Shown piece by piece: positions 51,452 through 59,691 of a stretch of DNA of 64,000 bases. Made by a program: the position numbers and the translations under genes. The first letter of the stretch is position 1. Each line of letters starts with the position of its first letter. Under the pieces are notes generated by a model that saw only the letters and a list, made by a program, of their open reading frames with translations, searched no databases and was not told where the DNA came from. Origin of the DNA: Lachnospiraceae bacterium (GTDB lineage: Bacteria; Bacillota; Clostridia; Lachnospirales; Lachnospiraceae); the NCBI GenBank assembly GCA_902363665.1, contig CABJAW010000013.1, positions 1 to 64,000 of the forward strand. Reading direction: 5' to 3'.

Positions 51452-52849
51452 TTATTCTTTCCCCTCTTTCGGAAGAATGATATTCAGTAAGATCGCTACC
51501 ATCGCCGCCGGCACGATCCCGGAGCCGCCGAACACAAGCTGTACAAGCTGCGGTGCATGTGCAAGAATATCCGGATTGGCTCCCATGCCATAGCCTACGC
51601 CGAGTGCCACCGATACGACAGAGAGATTCCGTGCATTAAGCTCTGTCTTTGTGATCAGGGAAATTCCGCTGAATACGATCGACGAGAACATCATAACCGC
51701 TGCACCGCCAAGGACAGACTGCGGCATAATGGAAACAAGCGCCGCAAGCTTTGGGCAAAGTCCGCAGAGAATCAGAAACACTGCGCCGGTCGCAAGTGCA
51801 AAACGATTCACAACCTTTGTCATGGCCACAAGTCCCACATTCTGGCTGAACGAAGTATTCGGCAGTACGCCGAACAGGGCTGCAAAAGAGGAACCCAGTC
51901 CGTCACACATGACACCGCCTGCAAGCTCTTTATCGGTCGCTTCCCGCCCAAGACCGCCTTCCATTACACCGGAAATATCTCCGACTGTCTCTACCGCAGT
52001 CACAACAAACATGATCAGCACCGGTAAAATTGCACGCATGTCAAACACCGGCTTCACCGGCATCAGCTTTGGAATTTCAAACCAGGAAGCAGATGCAACC
52101 TTATCCCAGTTCAGCACCCACGCTTTCGTATATTCCACGCCATCTGCATTCACCCCGGTAGTCGGAAGCACAAATCCCATAATGATAGCAGCAATATAAC
52201 CGCAGATAATGCCAAAAAGAATAGAGGAAGAACTTAAAAAGCCCTTTGTTCCATGTTTGAAGAAAAGAATCATCGCAAGAACAAAAACAGCAAGCAGCAG
52301 ATTTTCCATAGAGCCAAAATCTTCTGCTTTATTTCCGCCGCCAAACGAATTAATACCGACTGAGATCAGGCTGAGTCCGATTGACATGACTACTGTGCCT
52401 GTTACGACAGACGGGAAAAATTTTCGAAGCGGCTTTAAGAAAAAGCCGAGGACCGTCTCCATAAGACCGCCGATGATCGATGCCCCCATAATTGCACCAT
52501 ATGCCAGAACGCCGCCGCCCATCGTCGCCGCAACACTATTAAACACTCCGATAAATCCGGAAGAAGTCCCCATGATGATCGGCACTTTTCCGCCGATCGG
52601 TCCTATACCGAAAAGCTGTACCAGTGTCACAATACCCGCAATCAGCATTGCGTTCTGAAGCAGGCTGAGCTGTAAATCTGCAAATTCACCGCCGGCCAGC
52701 CCACAGGCTCCGGTAATGATCAGAAGGGGGGTTAAATTTCCGACAAACATTGCCAGCACATGCTGCAGGCCAAGCGGAATGGCCTGCACAAGCGGCATTT
52801 TTCCTTCCATTTTAAAAGCCGCTTCTGAAATCTTTAAACTTTTTTTCAT
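51452..52849 (-). CDS. NCS2-family purine/uracil permease
   Basis: Proton- or Na+-coupled nucleobase importer with about 14 membrane segments. 465 residues; PLGLQHVLAMFVGNLTPLLII at the N-terminus (landmark QH...G), GLCPKLAALVSIMPQSVLGG and GVGYGMGANP are typical NCS2 landmarks. Start at 52849 (MKKSLKISE) with GGAGA upstream; it begins just downstream of, and overlapping the region of, the xanthine dehydrogenase stop (52873), with 23 bp between. Co-transcription with xanthine dehydrogenase makes xanthine or another oxidised purine the probable substrate, but the uracil branch of the family cannot be excluded by sequence alone. Confidence 0.92.
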   Translation of the reverse strand: MKKSLKISEAAFKMEGKMPLVQAIPLGLQHVLAMFVGNLTPLLIITGACGLAGGEFADLQLSLLQNAMLIAGIVTLVQLFGIGPIGGKVPIIMGTSSGFIGVFNSVAATMGGGVLAYGAIMGASIIGGLMETVLGFFLKPLRKFFPSVVTGTVVMSIGLSLISVGINSFGGGNKAEDFGSMENLLLAVFVLAMILFFKHGTKGFLSSSSILFGIICGYIAAIIMGFVLPTTGVNADGVEYTKAWVLNWDKVASASWFEIPKLMPVKPVFDMRAILPVLIMFVVTAVETVGDISGVMEGGLGREATDKELAGGVMCDGLGSSFAALFGVLPNTSFSQNVGLVAMTKVVNRFALATGAVFLILCGLCPKLAALVSIMPQSVLGGAAVMMFSSIVFSGISLITKTELNARNLSVVSVALGVGYGMGANPDILAHAPQLVQLVFGGSGIVPAAMVAILLNIILPKEGKE

Positions 52850-52872
52850 CTGTTTTCTCTCCTCATTCGTAT

Positions 52873-55170
52873 TTATGCATCTTTTTCCGGCATGGACATC
52901 AGAATCTTTTCCGGTGTGATCGGAAGTTCCCTGTGCCATACCCCTGTTGCCCGGTAAATGGCATGCGCAATCGCGGGCGCCGGGGTATTGATCACGATCT
53001 CACCGATTGACTTTGCGCCAAACGGTCCCGTCGGCTCATAACTGTTTTCAAATTCTACCTGAAGATGTCCCATATCGAGACGGGTAGGGATTTTATACTG
53101 CATAAAACTCGATTCAATCGGCCGTCCGTTTCTGTCATAGGTAACATTCTCAAACAGCGTATGCCCGATCCCCTGCACAATACCCCCTTCTGCCTGAATC
53201 CGCGCCAGGGCCGGATTGATTGCGATCCCACAGTCCACAACTGCCGTATAATTGAGGATCCTGACCTCTCCGGTATACCGGTCAAGTTCAATCTCCACCA
53301 TTCCGACCATGTAAGGCGGCGGAGAAACCGGAGAGGAATGCGATGCCGTGGCAACTGCCGCAATATCGTTTGCCACCTGTTCTTTTACACTGATCTCAGC
53401 CAGAGAAACACTCTGGTCTGTATCAATGCGCCGTACCCTTCCCTCCTCAAAGATCATTTCCTGCGGACTGCATCCAAGCATCCCGGCCGCAATTGCACAG
53501 AGCTTTGTTTTTAACTGCGTGCAGGCAAGCTCTACGGCCTTTCCCGTAATGTAAGTAGTCGATGAAGCATATGACCCGGAGTCATAGGGCGACGCATCTG
53601 TATCCGCTCCAAACACCGCCACATCATCCACCGAACAGTCCATGCATTCCGCTACCATCTGGGCAAGAATCGTATCGCACCCGGTTCCCATGTCCGCAGC
53701 ACCGATGATCAGGTTAAAGGTGCCGTCATCTGCCAGCTTTACCGTCGCAGAGCCAACATCGACATTCGAAATGCACGAACCTTGCATTGCCATTGCAACA
53801 CCGGCCGTCCGCACCTTTCCGTTTCCCATTTCCCGCACCGGATATTTTTCTTCCCATCCAAACAGCTCTCTGCATTTTTCCATACACCGGTCCAGGGCAC
53901 AGGCATTTGCCGTTTCCCCGTAATAAGCCGGCATTTTCATGCCCTCACGAAGCATGTTTTTCTCGCGGAGCACCGTCGGATCGATCCCCAGTTTCTCGGC
54001 GAGTTCATTTACGGATGTCTCCAGTGCAAAGATTCCCTGTGTTGCACCGTATCCGCGGTATGCTCCGGCCGCCATCGTATTCGTATACACCACATCAAAA
54101 CCAAACCGAAAGGCTTCCAGTCCGCCTGTATAAAGAGGGATCGACTTATGTCCGCTCAGTCCTACCGTAGTCGGTCCATGCTCTCCATACGCACCGGTAT
54201 TTGAGAGCGTGTAAAGATCAAGGCCACGGATATGACCGTCTCTGTCTGCGCCAAGACGCACCCGTACCTCCATTTCATGCCGCGGTGAACCGGCGATCTG
54301 GCTTTCTTTTCTCGTGAATACCAGTTTTGCCGGACGCCCTGTTTTCAGCGTCACAAATGCAGGATACACCTCGCTGACTGCCGTCTGCTTTGCCCCAAAG
54401 CCTCCACCGATCCGCGGCTTTTCCACCCGGATCCTGCTCTTTGGAATGCCAAGCGCCCTCGACAGGATCCTGCGCACGTGGAAAACGATCTGGGTGGATG
54501 AGATCACATGCAGCCTCCCGTACCGGTCAAAACCGGTATAAGTGCGAAACGTCTCCATCATGGCCTGATTAAATGACTTCATATGATAGGTATGGTCAAG
54601 TACCTCCTCACAGTCCTGAATCACTGCATCAACGTCCCCGTCTCCTCCTGTCTCACTCGCAACCAGATTTCGCTTCGGATCTCCGCCCACTTCTACTGGC
54701 GGAAACCAGTCCTCTTCCGGATGTACAAGAATCCCGCTGTCCTTTGCCTTATGAAAATCCAGAACCGCATCCAGCACTTTATATTTTACTTTAATCAGCT
54801 TCATTGCCTTTAATGCAGACTTCTCATCCTCTGCCGCAATAATGGCAACCACATCCCCTGAAAAACGCACATGGCGGTCCATGATCAGTCTGTCATAGGG
54901 GGACGGCTCCGGATACGTCTGGCCGGCGATCGCAAAACGCTGCTGCGGAACATCCTCCCAGGTATAGATATTGACGACTCCCGGAACTTTTTTTGCCGCA
55001 GAAGTATTGATCTCGTCAATAACTGCATTTGCATGCGGACTTCTTAAAAGCTTTACCACAAGAGCATCTCCTGTAAGATCATCGACGTAAACCGGTTTTC
55101 CAAGAAGAAGCTGCCTGGAATCCTTTTTTCGAACTGACTGATTAATCGCATTGTATTTCCTGTGTTCCAT
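52873..55170 (-). CDS. Xanthine dehydrogenase-type molybdenum-binding subunit
   Basis: Catalytic subunit of a three-part molybdenum hydroxylase, hydroxylating a purine (or another N-heterocycle). 765 residues: the Ald_Xan_dh_C fold at the N-terminus (GKPVYVDDLTGDALVVKLLRS, landmarks YVDD and RSPHA) and the MoCo-binding domain with GGFGAKQ, AYRGYGATQG, and near the C-terminus GAKSIGEI carrying the usual catalytic Glu. The start at 55170 shares one base with the stop codon of the Fe-S subunit gene (TGATG), so the two are translationally coupled. Third gene of the operon; the NCS2 permease follows. Confidence 0.93.
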   Translation of the reverse strand: MEHRKYNAINQSVRKKDSRQLLLGKPVYVDDLTGDALVVKLLRSPHANAVIDEINTSAAKKVPGVVNIYTWEDVPQQRFAIAGQTYPEPSPYDRLIMDRHVRFSGDVVAIIAAEDEKSALKAMKLIKVKYKVLDAVLDFHKAKDSGILVHPEEDWFPPVEVGGDPKRNLVASETGGDGDVDAVIQDCEEVLDHTYHMKSFNQAMMETFRTYTGFDRYGRLHVISSTQIVFHVRRILSRALGIPKSRIRVEKPRIGGGFGAKQTAVSEVYPAFVTLKTGRPAKLVFTRKESQIAGSPRHEMEVRVRLGADRDGHIRGLDLYTLSNTGAYGEHGPTTVGLSGHKSIPLYTGGLEAFRFGFDVVYTNTMAAGAYRGYGATQGIFALETSVNELAEKLGIDPTVLREKNMLREGMKMPAYYGETANACALDRCMEKCRELFGWEEKYPVREMGNGKVRTAGVAMAMQGSCISNVDVGSATVKLADDGTFNLIIGAADMGTGCDTILAQMVAECMDCSVDDVAVFGADTDASPYDSGSYASSTTYITGKAVELACTQLKTKLCAIAAGMLGCSPQEMIFEEGRVRRIDTDQSVSLAEISVKEQVANDIAAVATASHSSPVSPPPYMVGMVEIELDRYTGEVRILNYTAVVDCGIAINPALARIQAEGGIVQGIGHTLFENVTYDRNGRPIESSFMQYKIPTRLDMGHLQVEFENSYEPTGPFGAKSIGEIVINTPAPAIAHAIYRATGVWHRELPITPEKILMSMPEKDA

Positions 55171-55637
55171 CAATGTCCTCCCCTGTCTTTTCTGCTGTCT
55201 AGAAAGGCCCGGATCCCACGAAGCTGTCCTTCGTATCCGGAACATCTGCAAAGATTTCCCGCAAGGTATGCCCGTATCTCATCATCGGTCGGATCCGGAT
55301 TTTCCCGAAGCAGGGCGATTGTATTCATAACAAACCCAGGATTGCAGAAGCCGCACTGATCTGCTCCCTGATCTGCAATAAAGCCGATAAACTCCTCTGC
55401 CTCTTCCTGCAGCCCCTCAAGCGTCTCGATCTTATGCCCATCTGCCCTTGCGGTCAGAACCGAACAGGAAAGAACCGGCGCTTCATCCAGCAGGACCGTA
55501 CACAGACCGCAGTTTGCCGTCTCACAGCCACGCTTTACACTGCTGCAGCCATGCCTGCGCAGAAAATCGATCAGCAGCAGATCCGGCTCAATCTGTTCTG
55601 TGATTCTTTTTCTATTTACTTCTATACTGATATTCAT
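55170..55637 (-). CDS. Xanthine dehydrogenase-type [2Fe-2S] subunit
   Basis: Electron-transfer subunit carrying two [2Fe-2S] clusters. 155 residues: the plant-ferredoxin-like motif KRGCETANCGLCTVLLDEAPVLSC (landmark C-x4-C-x2-C...C; about 31-54) and the C-terminal helical cluster motif CGFCNPG...CRCSGY. The start at 55637 overlaps the end of the FAD-subunit gene by four bases. Second gene of the operon. Confidence 0.94.
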   Translation of the reverse strand: MNISIEVNRKRITEQIEPDLLLIDFLRRHGCSSVKRGCETANCGLCTVLLDEAPVLSCSVLTARADGHKIETLEGLQEEAEEFIGFIADQGADQCGFCNPGFVMNTIALLRENPDPTDDEIRAYLAGNLCRCSGYEGQLRGIRAFLDSRKDRGGH

Positions 55638-56428
55638 CCCTGCATCTCCTTCAACTGATTCAATGATCTCCGGCTCAGCACACCGACAAGACGGCTGCGG
55701 TACGCCGCGCTGCCGCGCAGATTGCTTCCAGTCGGAATCCGGATTTTCGCCCATCCGGCAAATGCTTCTACCGAATCTTCACTTAATTCTTCATCCAGCA
55801 GATGCTGATCGTCCAGAAGCAGCATTGCCCGCGCAGGTCTTGCACCGACACTCAGACGGTATTCTCCCTCTATGCAGGACGCAGCACATGCAAGCACCGG
55901 AAAATCTGTACTCTGGTTTCGCACAGACAGGTATGCAAAACATCCCGCCCTTTTCTTAACGATCACACGAACCAGGATATCCCTGTCCTGTTTTCGGTTC
56001 ACAAACTCCCGCAGAGGAACCATTCCGCCACAAAACAGCTCCACATATGTATCCATAGCCAGAAAAACCGTGAGAACATCCGAAAACCCAAAGCGGCCCC
56101 AGATGCTTCCTCCCACAGTGGCAAGATTTCTGAACTGCACTCCAACGATATCCTTCACTGCATTTTTTACAGCACCATGCGTATATTCATTGAGTCCGGC
56201 ATGAAGCTCCAGCTGCCGAAGAGACACCATTGCGCCGATCGAAAATTCTTCCTCATTTTCCTCGATTCTGTCAAGGCCAAGATCACAAAGATCAATCGCT
56301 GTCTGGATTCTCCGGTTCTGCATTTTCGTCCACAACATTCCCCCCAGAATCAGACTGGTCCTTTTCTGATTCAGCTCATAGGCCTCTTCCAGACTCCCCG
56401 CACGTACATAATTTTGGATTGTCACCAT
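55634..56428 (-). CDS. Xanthine dehydrogenase-type FAD-binding subunit
   Basis: Flavin subunit (CoxM/XdhB type) passing electrons to NAD+ or a ferredoxin. 264 residues with the FAD-binding landmarks SLILGGMLW, IGAMVSLRQLE and LATVGGSIWGRFGFSDVL, and the CO_deh_flav_C domain at the C-terminus. AAAGGGAA precedes the ATG. First gene of the minus-strand operon; its promoter (56471-56498) is back-to-back with that of the plus-strand transporter operon. Confidence 0.92.
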   Translation of the reverse strand: MVTIQNYVRAGSLEEAYELNQKRTSLILGGMLWTKMQNRRIQTAIDLCDLGLDRIEENEEEFSIGAMVSLRQLELHAGLNEYTHGAVKNAVKDIVGVQFRNLATVGGSIWGRFGFSDVLTVFLAMDTYVELFCGGMVPLREFVNRKQDRDILVRVIVKKRAGCFAYLSVRNQSTDFPVLACAASCIEGEYRLSVGARPARAMLLLDDQHLLDEELSEDSVEAFAGWAKIRIPTGSNLRGSAAYRSRLVGVLSRRSLNQLKEMQG

Positions 56429-56470
56429 AAAAAGTTCCCTTTCCTTATTTTTTGTTATTGGTTCAGATGT

Positions 56471-56498
56471 ATTATAATAAAATGGCTTGCCTTTGCAA
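56471..56498 (-). promoter_or_regulatory. Promoter of the xanthine dehydrogenase operon
   Basis: Minus-strand TTGCAA (56493-56498), 16-bp spacer, TATAAT (56471-56476). Its -35 abuts that of the divergent transporter promoter (56487-56492), so both promoters could hardly be occupied at once. Confidence 0.65.
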
Positions 56499-56515
56499 AG
56501 ACGATTTGCTACAAT
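56487..56515 (+). promoter_or_regulatory. Promoter of the transporter/Mo-cofactor operon
   Basis: TTGCCT (56487-56492), 17-bp spacer, TACAAT (56510-56515). The predicted start near 56522 falls inside the adjacent palindrome. Confidence 0.7.
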
Positions 56516-56517
56516 AC

Positions 56518-56541
56518 CGTTGTATTATTTTATACACAACG
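56518..56541 (+). promoter_or_regulatory. Candidate ModE-type operator
   Basis: CGTTGT (56518-56523) and ACAACG (56536-56541) form perfect 6-bp half-sites with 12 nt between, the inner part being AT-rich. The layout resembles known ModE operators (CGTTATAT inverted repeats). It overlaps the predicted transcription start and ends at the GAAAGGAG ribosome site of the transporter operon, the expected place for a repressor of molybdate uptake. Confidence 0.6.
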
Positions 56542-56554
56542 AAAGGAGCGATTT

Positions 56555-57559
56555 ATGAGAAAAACAGTCAGCAAATTTTTATCCATGTCACTCATTTACC
56601 TGATGCTTCTGTCCGTCATCGGATCCTGCCTCTGTGCTGCGGCGGCAGAAACGGCGTATCCCATCACCGTTACCGATCAGAGTGGACGCGAAGTTACAAT
56701 TGAAAAAAAACCGGAACGGATCGTCAGTGGTTACTATATTCCGTCAAGCCTTCTGATCGCCCTCGGCTTAAAAGACAAGATTGTCGGCATCGAAGCAAAA
56801 GCGGACAAACGTCCGGTTTACAGCCTCGCTGCTCCGCAACTGACAGAGCTGCCAAGCGTAGGCAGCGCAAAGGATTTTGATCTGGAGACATGCGCTTCAC
56901 TTTCTCCTGATCTTGTTATCCTTCCTTTAAAATTAAAAGATGCCGCACAGAGCCTGACCGAACTTCAGATTCCGGTTCTGCTGGTAAATCCGGAAAGCCA
57001 GGAACTTCTGGAATCGATGATCGGTCTCATCTCCACTGCTACTGATACAGAAGAACCGGCTGCAGAGCTTCTGGCCTACATTGATGAACAGACCGCCATG
57101 CTCTCCGACACACTTGCAGACGTCGAGACACCGGAAGTTTATCTGGCCGGAAATTCCTCCCTGCTTTCCACCGCCGGAGAAGCTATGTATCAGTCCAGCC
57201 TCATCGAACTGGCCGGTGGAAAAAATGCAGCTTCTGAAATTTCGGATACTTACTGGACGGACATCAGCTATGAACAGCTTCTTGCATGGGATCCTTCCTA
57301 TATTATCCTTGCTTCAGATGCCCAGTACACCGTTGATGACGTCTTAAACGATGCAAATCTGAAAGACTGTACTGCAGTGAAAAATGGAGATGTATATGCG
57401 ATTCCCGGCGAAGTGGAAGCCCTGGACAGCCCGGTTCCGGCAAGCATTCTCGCTTCCGTCTGGCTCGCAGGGATCCTCCATCCGGAGCAGGTAGCCCCGG
57501 ACACTTATACACAGGAAAAGACCAGTTATTATGAAACCTTCTATGGCATACAGGAATAA
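56555..57559 (+). CDS. ABC transporter substrate-binding protein, BtuF/FepB fold, probably molybdate/tungstate
   Basis: Extracellular receptor of a type II (BtuCD-like) ABC importer. 334 residues: signal peptide (about 1-33; a possible lipobox IGSC or cleavage after AAA), then the PF01497 fold beginning YPITVTDQSGREVTIEKKPERIV and LGLKDKIVGIEAKADKR. GAAAGGAG precedes the ATG at 56555. The fold is used for siderophores, haem, cobalamin and, in the MolBCA type, molybdate; the adjoining ModE-like and MobA-like genes point to the last. The ligand is inferred from context only. Confidence 0.85.
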   Translation: MRKTVSKFLSMSLIYLMLLSVIGSCLCAAAAETAYPITVTDQSGREVTIEKKPERIVSGYYIPSSLLIALGLKDKIVGIEAKADKRPVYSLAAPQLTELPSVGSAKDFDLETCASLSPDLVILPLKLKDAAQSLTELQIPVLLVNPESQELLESMIGLISTATDTEEPAAELLAYIDEQTAMLSDTLADVETPEVYLAGNSSLLSTAGEAMYQSSLIELAGGKNAASEISDTYWTDISYEQLLAWDPSYIILASDAQYTVDDVLNDANLKDCTAVKNGDVYAIPGEVEALDSPVPASILASVWLAGILHPEQVAPDTYTQEKTSYYETFYGIQE

Positions 57560-58520
57560 AAACACGCTGTTTCTCACCGCAGGGATCTTTTTCCTGCTTT
57601 TGCTGAGCATTACCTCCCTTTTTATCGGCAAATACCCCCTGACTCTGACCGGACTTCTGTCCGGGGACAGCCTGCAGTGGCGCGTATTTTTAACACTGCG
57701 CGCAAGCCGTGCAGTCATCGGAGCCGTCGGAGGTTTTGTTCTTGGCGTAACCGGTTTTGTCTATCAAACCGTATTTAAGAATCCGCTGGCCTCTCCCGAT
57801 ATCATCGGTGTATCCTCAGGTGCCAGCGCGGGAGCCGCATTCGGCATTCTTTTTCTGTCCGGTTCCATGGCAGTTACAGCCTCTGCGTTTGCAGGGGCTG
57901 TTTGTGCAGTAATCCTTGCCCTCACGTTATCCTCTCTTTCGTCTGTCAGAGACGGCCGGAGCATCGTGCTTGCAGGGATTGCCGTCCACAGCCTGTCACA
58001 GACCGCCCTTGTCTGTCTGAAATTAACTGCAGATCCCGAAAAACAGCTTGCGTCCATTGAATACTGGATCATGGGAAGCCTTAGCGGAATCAGCCTCTAT
58101 TCCATCGGTGGGAACATTCTTTTATGCCTGATCTGTCTGGCTGTCCTGTTTTTACTGTACCGTCAGATCATACTTCTGTCCCTTGATGATAGTGAGGGAT
58201 TTCTCCTCGGTGTAAATGTGCATCGGATCCGTCTGATCGTTCTTCTGACCGCAACCCTGGCAACTTCATCCGTGATCAGCATGACCGGTCTCATCAGCTT
58301 TCTCTCGCTTCTCGCCCCCCATGCAGCCAGACTTCTCATAAAAAACAATCGCCCCTCTGCCATGCTTTTAAGTGGAATAGCGGGCGGCTGCCTGCTGACA
58401 CTTGGCGATATTTTTGCAAGAAGCCTGACTTCCACCGAGTTCCCTGTCAGTATCTTCACCAGTCTGATCGGCGCTCCGTTCCTGATCAGTCTCAGCCTGA
58501 GGAGGAGGCATCCCGAATGA
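57531..58520 (+). CDS. FecCD/BtuC-family ABC permease
   Basis: Membrane subunit of the importer. 329 residues with about ten helices; the family landmarks LRASRAVIGAVGGFVLGVTG (about 52-71), FKNPLASPDIIGVSSGASAG (about 79-98) and GLISFLSLLAPHAARLLI are clear. Starts inside the binding-protein gene (29-nt overlap) and ends in an ATGA overlap with the ATPase gene, indicating tight coupling. Confidence 0.93.
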   Translation: MKPSMAYRNKNTLFLTAGIFFLLLLSITSLFIGKYPLTLTGLLSGDSLQWRVFLTLRASRAVIGAVGGFVLGVTGFVYQTVFKNPLASPDIIGVSSGASAGAAFGILFLSGSMAVTASAFAGAVCAVILALTLSSLSSVRDGRSIVLAGIAVHSLSQTALVCLKLTADPEKQLASIEYWIMGSLSGISLYSIGGNILLCLICLAVLFLLYRQIILLSLDDSEGFLLGVNVHRIRLIVLLTATLATSSVISMTGLISFLSLLAPHAARLLIKNNRPSAMLLSGIAGGCLLTLGDIFARSLTSTEFPVSIFTSLIGAPFLISLSLRRRHPE

Positions 58521-59314
58521 ATCTGTTAACCGTAAATGGCCTGTCAGCCGGCTATGACGGGAAAAATGTCATAAAAGAAATCTGTTTTTCCATGGAATCT
58601 GGAAAGATCACCGGGCTTCTCGGCGCGAACGGATGCGGGAAAACAACTCTGATCAAAGCCGTTGCAAACCTGATTCCTCACCAGGGCAGCTGCTGCATGG
58701 AAGGACAAGATACAAAATCCCTTTCTTCCAGACAATTCGCAGCCCTTTGCGGATACATCCCGCAAAGAAGCGGTATCTCGATCGATCTGACACTTCTGGA
58801 CGTTGTCCTTATGGGTTTTAATCCGGATTTGAAGTTTTTTCAGCAGCCAAGCAGCCAGATGAAAAAAGAAGCGCTCCATGCCCTTTCCATGGTAGGGCTT
58901 GCGCACCGGAAAAATGATAATTTTCAGCACCTGAGCGAAGGTCAGAAACAGCTGGTGCTCCTGGCACGCACTTTTGCCGGAAAGCGAAAGCTCTTACTTC
59001 TGGACGAACCGGAAAGCGCCCTTGATTTTCGTCTGCGCTATCAGGTCATGGAACTGCTGCATGAACATGTCAGAAAAAATCAGTCTTCCGCTCTGGTAAC
59101 ACTCCACGATTCTTCTCTGGCTTTAAATTACTGTGACACGCTGCTGGTACTGTCCGATTCCAGGCTTTCCGGCATTCTGGAGCCTGCCGTCACTCCTGTT
59201 CGGAAACTGGAACTGCTGCTTTCTGAAGTATATGGTCCTGTCAGCATCACAGTTCTTTCGAACCGAAGCGGTAAAAGATGGCTCACTATGATGAAGGAGG
59301 ACGTTATCTCATGA
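58517..59314 (+). CDS. ABC transporter ATP-binding protein, FecE/BtuD type
   Basis: ATPase of the importer. 265 residues with Walker A GANGCGKTTL, the Q-loop region GYIPQRSGI, signature LSEGQKQLVLLART, Walker B LLLLDEPESALDF and H-loop VTLHDSSLAL. It overlaps the permease gene by four bases and the regulator gene by four bases (ATGA). Confidence 0.94.
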   Translation: MNLLTVNGLSAGYDGKNVIKEICFSMESGKITGLLGANGCGKTTLIKAVANLIPHQGSCCMEGQDTKSLSSRQFAALCGYIPQRSGISIDLTLLDVVLMGFNPDLKFFQQPSSQMKKEALHALSMVGLAHRKNDNFQHLSEGQKQLVLLARTFAGKRKLLLLDEPESALDFRLRYQVMELLHEHVRKNQSSALVTLHDSSLALNYCDTLLVLSDSRLSGILEPAVTPVRKLELLLSEVYGPVSITVLSNRSGKRWLTMMKEDVIS

Positions 59315-59691
59315 AAGCAGTTACAAAGATTATTTTTTTTGATGAGAACAACGAAAAATTCTTTGGCGAAGGTCCATATCGTCTTTTGTGCACGATTGAG
59401 GAAACAGGCTCTCTTCGCTCAGCCGCTGCCTCCATGGGGCTTGCCTATACGAAAGCACTGCGAATGATACGCAATGCGGAAAAGGCACTCGGATTTCCGC
59501 TGACCTGGCGCAGCACCGGCGGAAAATCCGGTGGGGGAAGCACACTTACGCCGGAAGGAAAGGAATGGCTGAAAAAATATGAACAATATCATGATGCCTG
59601 TGTTCAGGCCAACAGCAGACTGTATCTGGAAATCTTTTCGGAGCAGTCAGAAAAAACATCTTGTCCTGACTGGCAGCCGGGGGAGCGGTAA
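59311..59691 (+). CDS. ModE-like LysR-type winged-helix regulator (DNA-binding domain only)
   Basis: 126 residues matching the N-terminal DNA-binding domain of ModE: FFGEGPYRLLCTIEETGSLRSAAASMGLAYTKALRMIRNAEKALG (landmarks GPYRLL, TGSLRSAA, GLAYTKALRMI), then RSTGGKSGGGSTLTPEGKEWL. The C-terminal molybdate-binding MOP repeats of full ModE are absent, so metal sensing would need another route. The start at 59311 has GGAGG upstream and overlaps the ATPase stop. The candidate operator at 56518 is its likely target. Its last 113 bases overlap the next gene. Confidence 0.9.
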   Translation: MKAVTKIIFFDENNEKFFGEGPYRLLCTIEETGSLRSAAASMGLAYTKALRMIRNAEKALGFPLTWRSTGGKSGGGSTLTPEGKEWLKKYEQYHDACVQANSRLYLEIFSEQSEKTSCPDWQPGER

